Source: Streptococcus sp. F0442
GTDB lineage: Bacteria > Bacillota > Bacilli > Lactobacillales > Streptococcaceae
Direction: 5' to 3'
DNA length: 64,000 bases
Assembly: GCF_000314795.2 (NCBI RefSeq)
Contig: NZ_KB373314.1
Coordinates: 1 to 64,000, forward strand
Below are positions 7,198 to 15,399 of this stretch, one piece after another. Numbering within the stretch: position 1 is the stretch's first letter; each line of letters opens with the position of its first letter. The translations under genes were made by a program, and so were the position numbers. The notes under the pieces are model-generated. The model did not search any database. It had not been told where the DNA came from and saw only the letters and a list, made by a program, of their open reading frames with translations.

Positions 7198-8916
7198 ATG
7201 GCATATGAAAAGAAAAGTATTAGAGCAATAATAGATGATGTGAATAGTAGAAGAGTATATCTTCCTGCTATTCAAAGAAAATATGTTTGGGGAGATTCGC
7301 AGATCACAAAATTAATGGATTCTATCATGTTAGGATACCCTATAGGAACTTTTCTATTATGGAAAGTCAAGAAGAGTATAGTGAACCAAAAAGAATATTC
7401 AATGTATGAATTTATAAAGGAATATCATGACAGAGATATGTATAAGAATCCTACTGCCCCACAGCCCTTTCCAATTGGCAGTGTTGATGAAACAATCTGG
7501 GCAATTTTAGATGGTCAGCAGAGATTGACATCTTTGTACATAGCATTGCAAGGAAGTATGAGTAGAAAACTCCCAAACAAAAGATGGAAGAACGATGATG
7601 CTTTCCCAAAGAAGGAGTTGTACTTTGATTTGCACAGTAAAAAAACTGATGACGAGGATATATCTTATGAATTCAGATTTTTGACATCAAATGAAGCCTC
7701 AAATAATAAGAATGATAAGGTTTGGTATTTAGTAAAAGATATCCTTAAGTATTCAGCTGAGGAATTATTAACAGAAGTTATCATTCCAAACGGTTGGGCA
7801 ACCGATATTGTTGCAATAAAGAACATTTCTCTATTACATACAAGACTTGTTACTGATGAAATCATTAACTATTTTGAAGTAGAAAAAGATTCAATTGATA
7901 GTGTTTTGGATATTTTCGTCAGAGTTAATTCTGGTGGAACTGTTCTTTCAAAGAGTGACTTATTATTTTCGACTATTGTTTCTCATTGGGATAAGGCAAG
8001 AGATGAAATTGACAAGCTACTTTCAGAGATAAATAAGAAAGGTGAAGGTTTTAAGTTTTCTAATGATTTTATTATGCGCACTTGTTTGTATCTTTTAGAT
8101 ATGTCTGTAGCATTAAAAGTTGAAACATTCAAGAAAGATAGCGTATTAAAAATTAAAGAAAACTGGGATGCGATCCAAGAAGCAATAAAGGATACAGTTG
8201 ATTTGCTAAATGAATTCGGATTTAATTCAGAAAATATGATTTCTTATGTTGCTGTTTCTCCTATGGTCTACTACCGATACAAAGGTGGTAATTACGATTC
8301 GAATAGTAAAGCAGAATTGAGAAAGTATATAGTAATCGCACAGGTTAAACAGATTTTTGGTACTGCATCAAATGCTGCACTAACAAGCATTCGAGAAGCA
8401 TTGAAGACTGCTTCGACTAATTCGTTTAGTATGAAAAATTTTACTGGTGTAAGATTTACTGGTGATAGATCTCTTCGATATACAGCTGAAGAGATTGATG
8501 CTTTGTTTGATACATACGAGATTGGTGCCTATACATTTATGTTGCTTTCTCTTTTGTACCCAAATTTAAAGTTTAGCCAAAAGGGATTCCATCAAGATCA
8601 TATGCACCCTCATACGGGATTTGAAGAGAAGAAAATAAAAAGTTTGATATTATCGGACGGAACTGTGATTGGTGAAGATACTAAGGAAGATTGGCGTAGA
8701 AGAAGGAATACATTAGCAAACCTTCAGCTGCTGGAAGGCAGGGAGAACGAAGTCAAGAATGCAACACCACTTGTTGAATGGTTAAAGGTAGCTGAAAATA
8801 GAGAAAATGTAAAGTATCTTCCAGCTGGTATTTCTTATGAACTTTCTAATTTTGAAGAGTTTATGGAAAAACGCCAAGAGCTGATGAGCAAGGCATTAAA
8901 AGATATTCTTTTATAG
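7198..8916 (+). CDS. DUF262/DUF1524-like GmrSD-type protein
   Basis: A 572-residue protein built like a fused GmrS-GmrD modification-dependent nuclease. The N-terminal DUF262 (ParB/sulfiredoxin-like) domain has PAIQRKYVWG (about 23-32) and the NTP-site motif DGQQRLTSLY (about 105). The C-terminal part has an HNH-like signature, QDHMHP near 465 and then RRNTLANLQLL near 502. GmrSD-family proteins cut phage DNA carrying modified bases. No methylase or partner gene adjoins it, so it may be a single-gene defence. TGAGG stands upstream of the ATG. Confidence 0.8.
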   Translation: MAYEKKSIRAIIDDVNSRRVYLPAIQRKYVWGDSQITKLMDSIMLGYPIGTFLLWKVKKSIVNQKEYSMYEFIKEYHDRDMYKNPTAPQPFPIGSVDETIWAILDGQQRLTSLYIALQGSMSRKLPNKRWKNDDAFPKKELYFDLHSKKTDDEDISYEFRFLTSNEASNNKNDKVWYLVKDILKYSAEELLTEVIIPNGWATDIVAIKNISLLHTRLVTDEIINYFEVEKDSIDSVLDIFVRVNSGGTVLSKSDLLFSTIVSHWDKARDEIDKLLSEINKKGEGFKFSNDFIMRTCLYLLDMSVALKVETFKKDSVLKIKENWDAIQEAIKDTVDLLNEFGFNSENMISYVAVSPMVYYRYKGGNYDSNSKAELRKYIVIAQVKQIFGTASNAALTSIREALKTASTNSFSMKNFTGVRFTGDRSLRYTAEEIDALFDTYEIGAYTFMLLSLLYPNLKFSQKGFHQDHMHPHTGFEEKKIKSLILSDGTVIGEDTKEDWRRRRNTLANLQLLEGRENEVKNATPLVEWLKVAENRENVKYLPAGISYELSNFEEFMEKRQELMSKALKDILL

Positions 8917-8984
8917 TAAGTGTTGAACAGGTTGTTTATTGGAGAACTTAGTCGTTTTGAGGTGGTGTCAACACCTGTCCAATA

Positions 8985-9020
8985 TGATATGGGAATAGCG
9001 AACTGCGGAGTGTCTTAGTT
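8985..9020 (+). repeat. Intergenic repeat, fragment C
   Basis: ATAGCGAACTGCGGAGTGTCTT matches the core of copies A and B (ATAGCGAACCGCTGAGTGTGTC in A). Just upstream, GGTGTCAACACC is a short palindrome. Only the core is recognisable. Confidence 0.45.
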
Positions 9021-9066
9021 TAATATAAAAAAGTAATTAACGTTTGAAAACCAGAAGGAAGAAAAA

Positions 9067-9594
9067 ATGTATCTATTAGGATTATGTCAAAATGATTCCT
9101 CAAAGGATTTAGTCGCATTCGAGACTTTAGAAGAAGGACGAGAATTTGTAGCGCAAATCCCGGGATATACTTTAGAAACAGAAGATGGGTTTGAAGTGGA
9201 GTATGTAAATCCTAAACACTTACCGGATTATATGGAAATTGTTTTCAATGGAAATATTGTCCCTTTATCTAGATTTTCGTTTGAACCCGAAGAAAATGTG
9301 GACATTATTTGGAAAGAAATTTCGAATTTATCCGTTAAAAACGATGAAGTCAAAGCCTATATCGAAGCAAGAGAAGTAAACTTCCGCAAGGTAAAAGCTT
9401 TCTTAGAAAGCAAAGGTTATGAAGCCGACAGAATCTATTTCGGAAGTGAAGATGGCGAAGCAATTGTCTACAGAAATAAAGACGCCAAAGATTGGCGCTT
9501 CTTATGTCACTTAGATCCAATGTTTGTTGAGATTGAGGATGTAGAAGAATACGTAAAAGAAATGCTGGAAGATACCTCGCAAGGAGATGAATAG
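9067..9594 (+). CDS. Unknown two-part protein, shares N-domain with 16301-16717
   Basis: A 175-residue acidic cytoplasmic protein with no family I recognise. Residues about 12-55 (KDLVAFETLEEGREFVAQIPGYTLE... to KHLP) are nearly the same as in the protein at 16301, after which the two are unrelated. The C-terminal part (FRKVKAFLESKGYEADRIYFGSEDGE...) looks alpha/beta. A conserved head with a swapped tail, next to other small accessory genes, is reminiscent of immunity-protein families, but no toxin is visible. AGAAGGAAG precedes the ATG. Confidence 0.7.
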   Translation: MYLLGLCQNDSSKDLVAFETLEEGREFVAQIPGYTLETEDGFEVEYVNPKHLPDYMEIVFNGNIVPLSRFSFEPEENVDIIWKEISNLSVKNDEVKAYIEAREVNFRKVKAFLESKGYEADRIYFGSEDGEAIVYRNKDAKDWRFLCHLDPMFVEIEDVEEYVKEMLEDTSQGDE

Positions 9595-9649
9595 GGTATT
9601 AAACACTTAAACCGATTTCTATGAACTGGCTATTACTAGTGATACTATT

Positions 9650-9735
9650 ACTTGAATGAACTGATACGGCAAGTCTGAACCCCTATGTGCGTTGCAACAC
9701 TCTTCCGATCTGAGATAGTCGAAGAGTAGAAGGTG
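9650..9735 (+). repeat. Intergenic repeat, degenerate copy D
   Basis: GATACGGCAA...GAACCCC...TGTGCGTTGC parallels GATACGGCAACAGCGAACCGCCGAGTGTGTTGC of copy B. The similarity is patchy, suggesting decay. Confidence 0.4.
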
Positions 9736-9817
9736 ATGGTATTGGTATCAATCAATGAGTAACAAGGTAACAGCATGATTCGAAACATTTGCTTGTAATT
9801 TGCGGAGGAACATCAAT

Positions 9818-10246
9818 ATGGATGGAGTAACAAAAGATTCTATAAAAACGGCTAAACTAATGAAACAATTATGGCCCCAATTGACCGATAAAGAAGCTAT
9901 TGATGAAGTAAAAAGATATACGAATGGCAAAAATACTGAAATCTTTACTGAAGTTGAAGGTGACACAATTGTTGGTCTAGCACTATGTTCACTCAGATTT
10001 GATTATGTTGAAGGTTGTAAATATAGTCCTGTTGGATTCTTAGAAGGGATTATTGTCGACGAGGAATATCGTTTAAAGGATATTGCTAAAAATCTCTGTA
10101 CAAAATGTGAGGAATGGGCGAAAAATAAAGGATGTAAGGAATTTGCAAGTGACTGTACTTTAACGAATACGGATTCTATAAGATTTCATCTCAATATTGG
10201 ATTTCAGGAGGCAAATAGAATTATTCATTTTAAGAAGAAATTATAA
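9818..10246 (+). CDS. GNAT acetyltransferase, AAC(6')-like
   Basis: A 142-residue GNAT enzyme transferring acetyl from acetyl-CoA. The acetyl-CoA region is EGIIVDEEYRLKDIAKNLC (about 76-94), where the usual Q/RxxGxG loop is degraded to YRLKDIA. The C-terminal SIRFHLNIGFQE is typical of aminoglycoside 6'-N-acetyltransferases. Resistance activity cannot be inferred from this. I chose the ATG at 9818 (GGAGGAAC 6-8 nt upstream) over an in-frame TTG at 9800 that lies within the ribosome site. Confidence 0.75.
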   Translation: MDGVTKDSIKTAKLMKQLWPQLTDKEAIDEVKRYTNGKNTEIFTEVEGDTIVGLALCSLRFDYVEGCKYSPVGFLEGIIVDEEYRLKDIAKNLCTKCEEWAKNKGCKEFASDCTLTNTDSIRFHLNIGFQEANRIIHFKKKL

Positions 10247-10293
10247 TTTCAGAACGTGGTCAAAATTTATGTATCTTTAGAAAGTGTGAAAGA

Positions 10294-10902
10294 TTGGACG
10301 AACAAATTTTTTTGATGGGTGGAAATCCGCCGATAAAGAACCATACGATTGTTAATAAAATTGTTTCATCAAGGAAGATCGATAGAATTGTCATTTTTAC
10401 AGTTTATCGAGAAAATTGGGAACCGTACATGAAAAAGTACACGGAAGTTTTTCAAAGTCATTTTCCTAACCTAAACACTGATTACTTACTCTTGGACACT
10501 GAGCAGATTGATTTTGATAGCTATCTAGATGCTGATCTAATTATCATTGGTGGTGGAAATACGGAAAAGTATTTAGCTACTTACGTCAATCAGCAGTTCA
10601 AAAATTATATCGATCGTATGCTGAATAAAGGGGCAAAAGTTATAGGGTTTTCTGCAGGAGCCCTATTATTAGGAGAAAAAGTCTATGTTTCACCTAATGA
10701 TAATTCAGATCATCAGATAAAGATAAAAAATGGATTAGGACTCTTTAGTCAGTTTTTATTGAGTGTTCATTATGATCCATGGAATGATAAAGCTAATAAG
10801 TCCAGTGCTGAAGAACTTGTTGATGTTCCCATAATTCCACTAAATGATCATTCCTGTCTTGTCTTGGATAAATCTGGGAACATTATAGAGAAAATTGACT
10901 AG
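10294..10902 (+). CDS. Peptidase E (S51), copy 1
   Basis: A 202-residue class-I glutamine-amidotransferase-like hydrolase of the S51 dipeptidase E family, which cleaves Asp-X dipeptides in the cytoplasm. The nucleophile elbow is GFSAGALLLG (serine near residue 121), preceded by IIIGGGNTEKY near 84; a late histidine lies in SVHYD. The best start is a TTG at 10294, because copy 2 begins at the equivalent ATG and both are then exactly 202 residues. Copy 2 at 12868 is about 93% identical. The TTG start and weak ribosome site suggest lower expression than copy 2. Confidence 0.85.
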   Translation: MDEQIFLMGGNPPIKNHTIVNKIVSSRKIDRIVIFTVYRENWEPYMKKYTEVFQSHFPNLNTDYLLLDTEQIDFDSYLDADLIIIGGGNTEKYLATYVNQQFKNYIDRMLNKGAKVIGFSAGALLLGEKVYVSPNDNSDHQIKIKNGLGLFSQFLLSVHYDPWNDKANKSSAEELVDVPIIPLNDHSCLVLDKSGNIIEKID

Positions 10903-11021
10903 TTTTCATTGTCTAAATCTTGATCTAGGTAACTAAAGCGTAGACGTACTGCATGGGACCCAATTTTCAATTTTATGAAAATGGACTATTGAAATTTTAG
11001 TAATTAAGGGAGATAGCAAAA

Positions 11022-11342
11022 ATGGCTTCAAGTAAAGAATATTTAGATTTCATTTTAGAACAATTGTCCGAGTTGGAAGAAATATCATATAGAGCAATGA
11101 TGGGTGAATATATAATTTATTATCGAGGGAAAATCATAGGTGGAATTTATGATGATAGATTTTTAGTGAAGCCTGTCAAATCTGCAATAGCGTATATGCC
11201 GAATGTAGAATACGAATTGCCGTATGAAGGTGCAAAGGAAATGCTATTGGTAGATGATGTTGACAACAAAGAATATTTAACCGGCTTATTTAATTCAATG
11301 TATGATGAGTTACCTACACCAAAACCAAAGAAAAAGAAATAA
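11022..11342 (+). CDS. TfoX N-terminal-domain protein
   Basis: A 106-residue protein consisting of one TfoX/Sxy N-terminal domain (SYRAMMGEYIIYYRGKIIGGIYDDRFLVK) and a lysine-rich tail KPKKKK. In gammaproteobacteria the full-length protein activates competence; in streptococci the single domain is common and of unknown role. GGGAGAT lies upstream of the start. Confidence 0.75.
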   Translation: MASSKEYLDFILEQLSELEEISYRAMMGEYIIYYRGKIIGGIYDDRFLVKPVKSAIAYMPNVEYELPYEGAKEMLLVDDVDNKEYLTGLFNSMYDELPTPKPKKKK

Positions 11343-11424
11343 TAAAATCTCAGTTTATCTAGGTAAATACCATTTAACGATAACCTTATGCGATCGTTAA
11401 AAAGTATGTGAATATGTTCTCGAT

Positions 11425-11465
11425 GACTGCGCATGTTGAGTGTGTAAGTTTGTTAATAAAACGCA
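11425..11465 (+). repeat. Intergenic repeat, fragment E
   Basis: GCATGTTGAGTGTGTAAGTTTG...AAAACG matches the 5' edge of copy A (CATGTTGAGGCGGTAAGTTTG). It is the left end only, complementing fragments C and D, which keep the core. Confidence 0.4.
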
Positions 11466-11473
11466 GTTAAACC

Positions 11474-11527
11474 ACTCGCTTTGACATTTCAAGGCGAGAG
11501 GCTTCAAAGCTCCACTGGAGCTTTGAA
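11474..11527. other. Two adjacent hairpins in a 300-bp gap
   Basis: CTCGCTTTGA-CATT-TCAAGGCGAG (11474-11497) is followed by TTCAAAGCTCCA-C-TGGAGCTTTGAA (11503-11527), a near-perfect palindrome without a T-run. The gap 11343-11644 otherwise contains only repeat fragment E and a ribosome site for the next gene. Protein site or structured RNA cannot be told apart. Confidence 0.45.
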
Positions 11528-11647
11528 CTCCCCAAACCTTTTGAGTTCTAAGCGAATTCCTGTTTGGATGGAGTGATACTTTGGTTTGGATCTGGGCTGT
11601 GATATAGATGCCATGACCAGAATTAATGAAATAGAGGAGTAAAATTG

Positions 11648-12691
11648 ATGGAGCAAAATAAGCTCAAAGCAATTATGTTTGCCTTTCTGGCAGCTGTTTT
11701 TTATGCCATAAATGTACCGATATCAAAGGTTCTTTTGCAGCATGTGGGCCCGACTACAATGGCAGCATTGTTGTATCTTGGTGCTGGGATTGGTATTGGG
11801 ATGATGTCACTCTTTAATAAGAAGGACAGGGAGAAAGCTGAGAGCCTGACAAAAGCGGAACTTCCCTATATTGTCGGAATGATTGTTCTCGATATTGCTG
11901 CACCGATTTTTCTGATGCTTGGAATCAGCTATGGTTCCTCTGCCAATGCTTCGCTTCTCGGCAATTTTGAAATTGTGGCGACGACGGTCATTGCACTGAT
12001 TCTCTTTAAAGAAGCTGTAACCAAAAGATTATGGGTAGCTATTGGGCTAATCACCCTGTCAAGCATCTTGCTGTCGTTTGAAGGAACAGACAGCTTTCAT
12101 TTCTCTTATGGTTCTTTGCTGGTGATCATGGCTACCGTTTGCTGGGGACTTGAAAATAACTGCACTAGAGAACTATCATCAAAGAGCACCTATCAAATTG
12201 TCATGCTAAAAGGCCTATGCTCAGGTCTTGGCGCTCTGGTCATTGCTCTGATAAAAAGAGAGTCCTTTCCAGGAATCGGTTATATCGCCATTGCCTTGGC
12301 TTTAGGTTTTGTAGCCTACGGACTCAGCATTTTCATGTATGTGAGAGCCCAGAATGTTCTTGGAGCAGCTAAAACCAGTGCCTATTATGCTGTCAATCCC
12401 TTGATCGGAGCTCTCCTTGCTTTTGTATTTTTAAGTGAATCCTTATCCTGGATGTATGTGATCGCCTTGATCGTTATGGTCATTGGTTCTGCTTTAGTGG
12501 TAGTCGATACGTTTATTCGCCAACATGACCATGAACACCAGCATGCATTCACGCATAGCCATGGCGGAAGTACCCACACGCATACGGTAAGGCATTCGCA
12601 TGTCCACAAGCATTATCTAACAGAAGAGAAGCACAGGCATCGTCATTCTATCGAGGAACTAGAGTGTCTAGCAGAGGAAAAAGATAGGTAA
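11648..12691 (+). CDS. DMT/EamA transporter with histidine-rich tail
   Basis: A 347-residue membrane protein with ten predicted helices formed by two EamA repeats (about 5-140 and 155-285), the drug/metabolite transporter fold. The last ~55 residues are cytoplasmic and extraordinarily His-rich (RQHDHEHQHAFTHSHGG, then HTHTVRHSHVHKH and EEKHRHRH), like the metal-buffering segments of zinc or nickel transporters. Transport of a metal complex or metal control of the carrier is therefore plausible but unproven. GAGGAG precedes the ATG at 11648; the TTG one codon earlier is unlikely. Confidence 0.85.
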   Translation: MEQNKLKAIMFAFLAAVFYAINVPISKVLLQHVGPTTMAALLYLGAGIGIGMMSLFNKKDREKAESLTKAELPYIVGMIVLDIAAPIFLMLGISYGSSANASLLGNFEIVATTVIALILFKEAVTKRLWVAIGLITLSSILLSFEGTDSFHFSYGSLLVIMATVCWGLENNCTRELSSKSTYQIVMLKGLCSGLGALVIALIKRESFPGIGYIAIALALGFVAYGLSIFMYVRAQNVLGAAKTSAYYAVNPLIGALLAFVFLSESLSWMYVIALIVMVIGSALVVVDTFIRQHDHEHQHAFTHSHGGSTHTHTVRHSHVHKHYLTEEKHRHRHSIEELECLAEEKDR

Positions 12692-12867
12692 AAGCAAATA
12701 GAAGATAGGCTATTACGAGAGGCTGATAAGAAATTAGAATGAGCTGCCTTTGTTCTGAAATTCGGTAGATGCGAAGAGTTTCTGAGAGCTATCGGCAAAA
12801 CTTGTATGGACAGATTAAAAGTTGGAGTACCATCTTTGCCTCGTTTTTGAGAAAGGACAAAGAAAAA

Positions 12868-13476
12868 ATGGAAGCACAAATTTTTTTGATGGGTGGAAAT
12901 CCACCGATAAAGAACCATACGATTGTTAATAGAATTGTGTCATCAAGGAAGATCGAAAGAATTGTCATTTTTACAGTTTATCGAGAAAATTGGGAACCGT
13001 ATATGAAAAAGTACACGGAAGTTTTCCGAAGCCATTTTTCTAACCTAAATACTGATTACTTACTCTTGGACACTGAGCAGATTGATTTTGATAGCTATCT
13101 AGATGCTGATGTCATCATCATCGGTGGTGGAAATACGGAAAAGTATCTAGCTACTTATGTCAATCAGGAGTTCAAAAATTATATCGTTCATATGCTGAAT
13201 AAAGGGGCGAAAGTTATGGGATTTTCTGCAGGAGCCCTATTATTAGGAGAAAAAGTCTATGTTTCACCTAATGATAATGCAGATCATCAGATAAAGATAA
13301 AAAATGGATTAGGACTCTTTAGTCAGTTTTTAATTAGTGTCCATTATGATTCCTGGAATGATAAAGCTAATAAGGATAGAGCTGAAGAACTCGTTCATGT
13401 TCCCATAATTCCACTAAATGATCATTCATGTCTTGTATTGGATAAACTTGGAAACATTATTGAGAAAATTGACTAG
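12868..13476 (+). CDS. Peptidase E (S51), copy 2
   Basis: A 202-residue S51 dipeptidase nearly identical to the product of 10294-10902, with the same GFSAGALLLG nucleophile loop and GGGNTEKY motif. I placed the start at the ATG 12868 (AAAGGA upstream) rather than at an in-frame codon 33 positions earlier, because similarity to copy 1 begins there. The homology continues about 60 bp past both stop codons. Changes are scattered and conservative (for example DRML to VHML), so both copies look intact. Confidence 0.88.
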   Translation: MEAQIFLMGGNPPIKNHTIVNRIVSSRKIERIVIFTVYRENWEPYMKKYTEVFRSHFSNLNTDYLLLDTEQIDFDSYLDADVIIIGGGNTEKYLATYVNQEFKNYIVHMLNKGAKVMGFSAGALLLGEKVYVSPNDNADHQIKIKNGLGLFSQFLISVHYDSWNDKANKDRAEELVHVPIIPLNDHSCLVLDKLGNIIEKID

Positions 13477-13582
13477 TTTTCATTATCTAAATCTTGATCT
13501 AGGTAACTAAAGTGTAGACAAACTGGATGGGTTACTAGTGAAAACTGCAAGAAGTGTTGGAAAGTGAATCGGAGAGTGCGTG

Positions 13583-14461
13583 ATGAATTTTAGTAGTAAG
13601 ATAGCCATAAATAAAGGCTGGTCAGATGATAAAAAATATTGTGTGACAGATCAAAATCAGCAAAAATATTTCTTGCGTGTTTCTGATAAGGAGAAGTTAG
13701 ATTCTAAAAAATTTGAATTTGATATGATGGAGAAAGTGGCTTCTCTTGGAATTCCGATGTGTAAGCCAATTAGCATAGAACTCTGCGATGACGAAGTACA
13801 TTCTTTACATGAATGGATAGATGGGAAAGATGCTCGAGAAACAATTTTAACTGTTTCAAAAGAACAACAATACATTTACGGACTAGAAGCAGGAAGAATC
13901 CTTCGAAAAATTCATTCACTCCTAGTTACAGAAGTTCGTGATGATTGGGAGGTCTTTTATAATCGAAAAATTGATGACAAAATCTCCAAATACAAAGAAT
14001 GTCCAGTTCAATATGAAAATGGTCAGATCTTTATTGAGTTTTTAAATGCAAATCGAGAATTGTTAAAAGATAGACCTCAGGTTTTCCAACATGGAGATTA
14101 TCATATAGGAAATTTCATGATTGGTGAAGATCGTAAAATTTATGTCATTGATTTTGATCGCTTTGACGTCGGGGATCCTTGGGAGGAATTCAATCGTATT
14201 GTATGGTCTGCTCAAGTCTCTCCCTCTTTTGCGTCTGGTATGATAGATGGATATTTTGATCATAAGGTTCCGGATTTATTTTGGAAGCTTCTCGCTATCT
14301 ATATTCTAAATAACATAGTTGGTGCTCTGTCATGGGCTGTACCATACGGAGTTGAAGAAATAGTAGTAATGCAACATCAAGCTAAGGAAATTTTAGAATG
14401 GTATGATGATATGAATCAAATCATTCCTAGTTGGTACTTGAACAAGAAGAAGACTGAATAA
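13583..14461 (+). CDS. APH/choline-kinase-family phosphotransferase
   Basis: A 292-residue kinase of the aminoglycoside phosphotransferase superfamily. The catalytic loop HGDYHIGNF (about 170-178) and metal motif IDFDRFD (about 188-194) are intact. The N-terminal lobe has KYFLRVSDKEK and the helical C-lobe is complete. The family includes APH(3'), fructosamine kinases and choline kinases; this one lacks features pointing to a specific substrate. The ATG at 13583 has GGAG 8 nt upstream; a GTG directly before it is possible. Confidence 0.8.
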   Translation: MNFSSKIAINKGWSDDKKYCVTDQNQQKYFLRVSDKEKLDSKKFEFDMMEKVASLGIPMCKPISIELCDDEVHSLHEWIDGKDARETILTVSKEQQYIYGLEAGRILRKIHSLLVTEVRDDWEVFYNRKIDDKISKYKECPVQYENGQIFIEFLNANRELLKDRPQVFQHGDYHIGNFMIGEDRKIYVIDFDRFDVGDPWEEFNRIVWSAQVSPSFASGMIDGYFDHKVPDLFWKLLAIYILNNIVGALSWAVPYGVEEIVVMQHQAKEILEWYDDMNQIIPSWYLNKKKTE

Positions 14462-14592
14462 TGTAAACGTTGGAATATCATTTTTGGAAAATATGACACG
14501 ATTATTTGCCCAAATTTAAACACATCTGACTATCTTTAATATGGGTGATTTTAATCAATACAAGTTAAACTGGTATAGTAAGGAGTTTAAAT

Positions 14593-15378
14593 ATGAAATT
14601 CCATGAATTTGGTGATAAGAATTTGCCTTCTATCTTGCTGATACATGGTGGTGGCAGTTCTTGGTGGAATTATCTTCGTCAAGCACGGATCTTATCAAAA
14701 GAATACCGTGTTATTCTACCCACTTTGAATGGCCACGGTGAAGAATATCAACTCGATTATGTTTCTACTGAAGATTCTGCTTTGGAGATCCTAGACTATG
14801 TCAAAGCAAACTGTGGTGGGAAGGTGTTTGCGATCGGTGGCGTTTCACTGGGTGGTCAAATTGCCATGGAACTTTTGTCCTTAGACAGCGAGATAGCTGA
14901 GAAGGCCATCATAGATGGAAGCCTCTGTATTTCTCAACCAAGGTTGGCTAAAATCAGCATCTTTCTAGTAGCTCTATTTGGTAAATTGATGTTCAGTAAA
15001 TTCTCTTGCAAACTTCAATTAAGCATGATGAACAAACTCTATCCTAAACTGGCTTATCCAGAGGAGATAAAAGCTTATTATTTGGAGGATTTGCCAAGGA
15101 CGCCTATCAAAACATTGGTGACCATTTACAAAACCTATATGGGGCGTTACAAGCTCAAGGACACGATTTCTGCAAGCAAGACGCAGGTTCTGTATATCTA
15201 CGGTGAAAAAGAATTGAACTGTGTGAAAGCATCGGCAAAATTATTTCAACAGCTCCATCCCAATACGATCTTGTATGAAGCTAAGGGCTATAACCACGGC
15301 TATTTATCAGCTTATCTACCTCAAGAGTGGATTGAGTTGGTGGTACCATTTTTAAAGAGCGACCCATTGGAAATCTGA
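14593..15378 (+). CDS. Alpha/beta hydrolase
   Basis: A 261-residue alpha/beta-hydrolase. The oxyanion-hole motif HGGGSSWWN is near residue 18, the nucleophile elbow GGVSLGG near 81-87 (serine 84) and the catalytic histidine in YNHGYLS near 235; an aspartate/glutamate in IYGEKE probably completes the triad. Substrate is unknown. AAGGAG precedes the ATG. It lies 21 bp before the ADP-ribosylglycohydrolase gene and is probably co-transcribed with it. Confidence 0.8.
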   Translation: MKFHEFGDKNLPSILLIHGGGSSWWNYLRQARILSKEYRVILPTLNGHGEEYQLDYVSTEDSALEILDYVKANCGGKVFAIGGVSLGGQIAMELLSLDSEIAEKAIIDGSLCISQPRLAKISIFLVALFGKLMFSKFSCKLQLSMMNKLYPKLAYPEEIKAYYLEDLPRTPIKTLVTIYKTYMGRYKLKDTISASKTQVLYIYGEKELNCVKASAKLFQQLHPNTILYEAKGYNHGYLSAYLPQEWIELVVPFLKSDPLEI

Positions 15379-15399
15379 TATGCTGTAAGGAGAAATCTT

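Noticed and set aside
9700-9711. CTCTTCCGATCT equals the 3' end of Illumina adapters
   Set aside because: Only 12 bases match, the flanks do not continue as adapter, and the site lies in a degenerate repeat copy. Chance is more likely than an assembly artefact, though raw reads would settle it.
12769-12867. N-terminal extension of peptidase E copy 2
   Set aside because: Copy 1 has no equivalent and an AAAGGA-ATG pair marks the true start at 12868.
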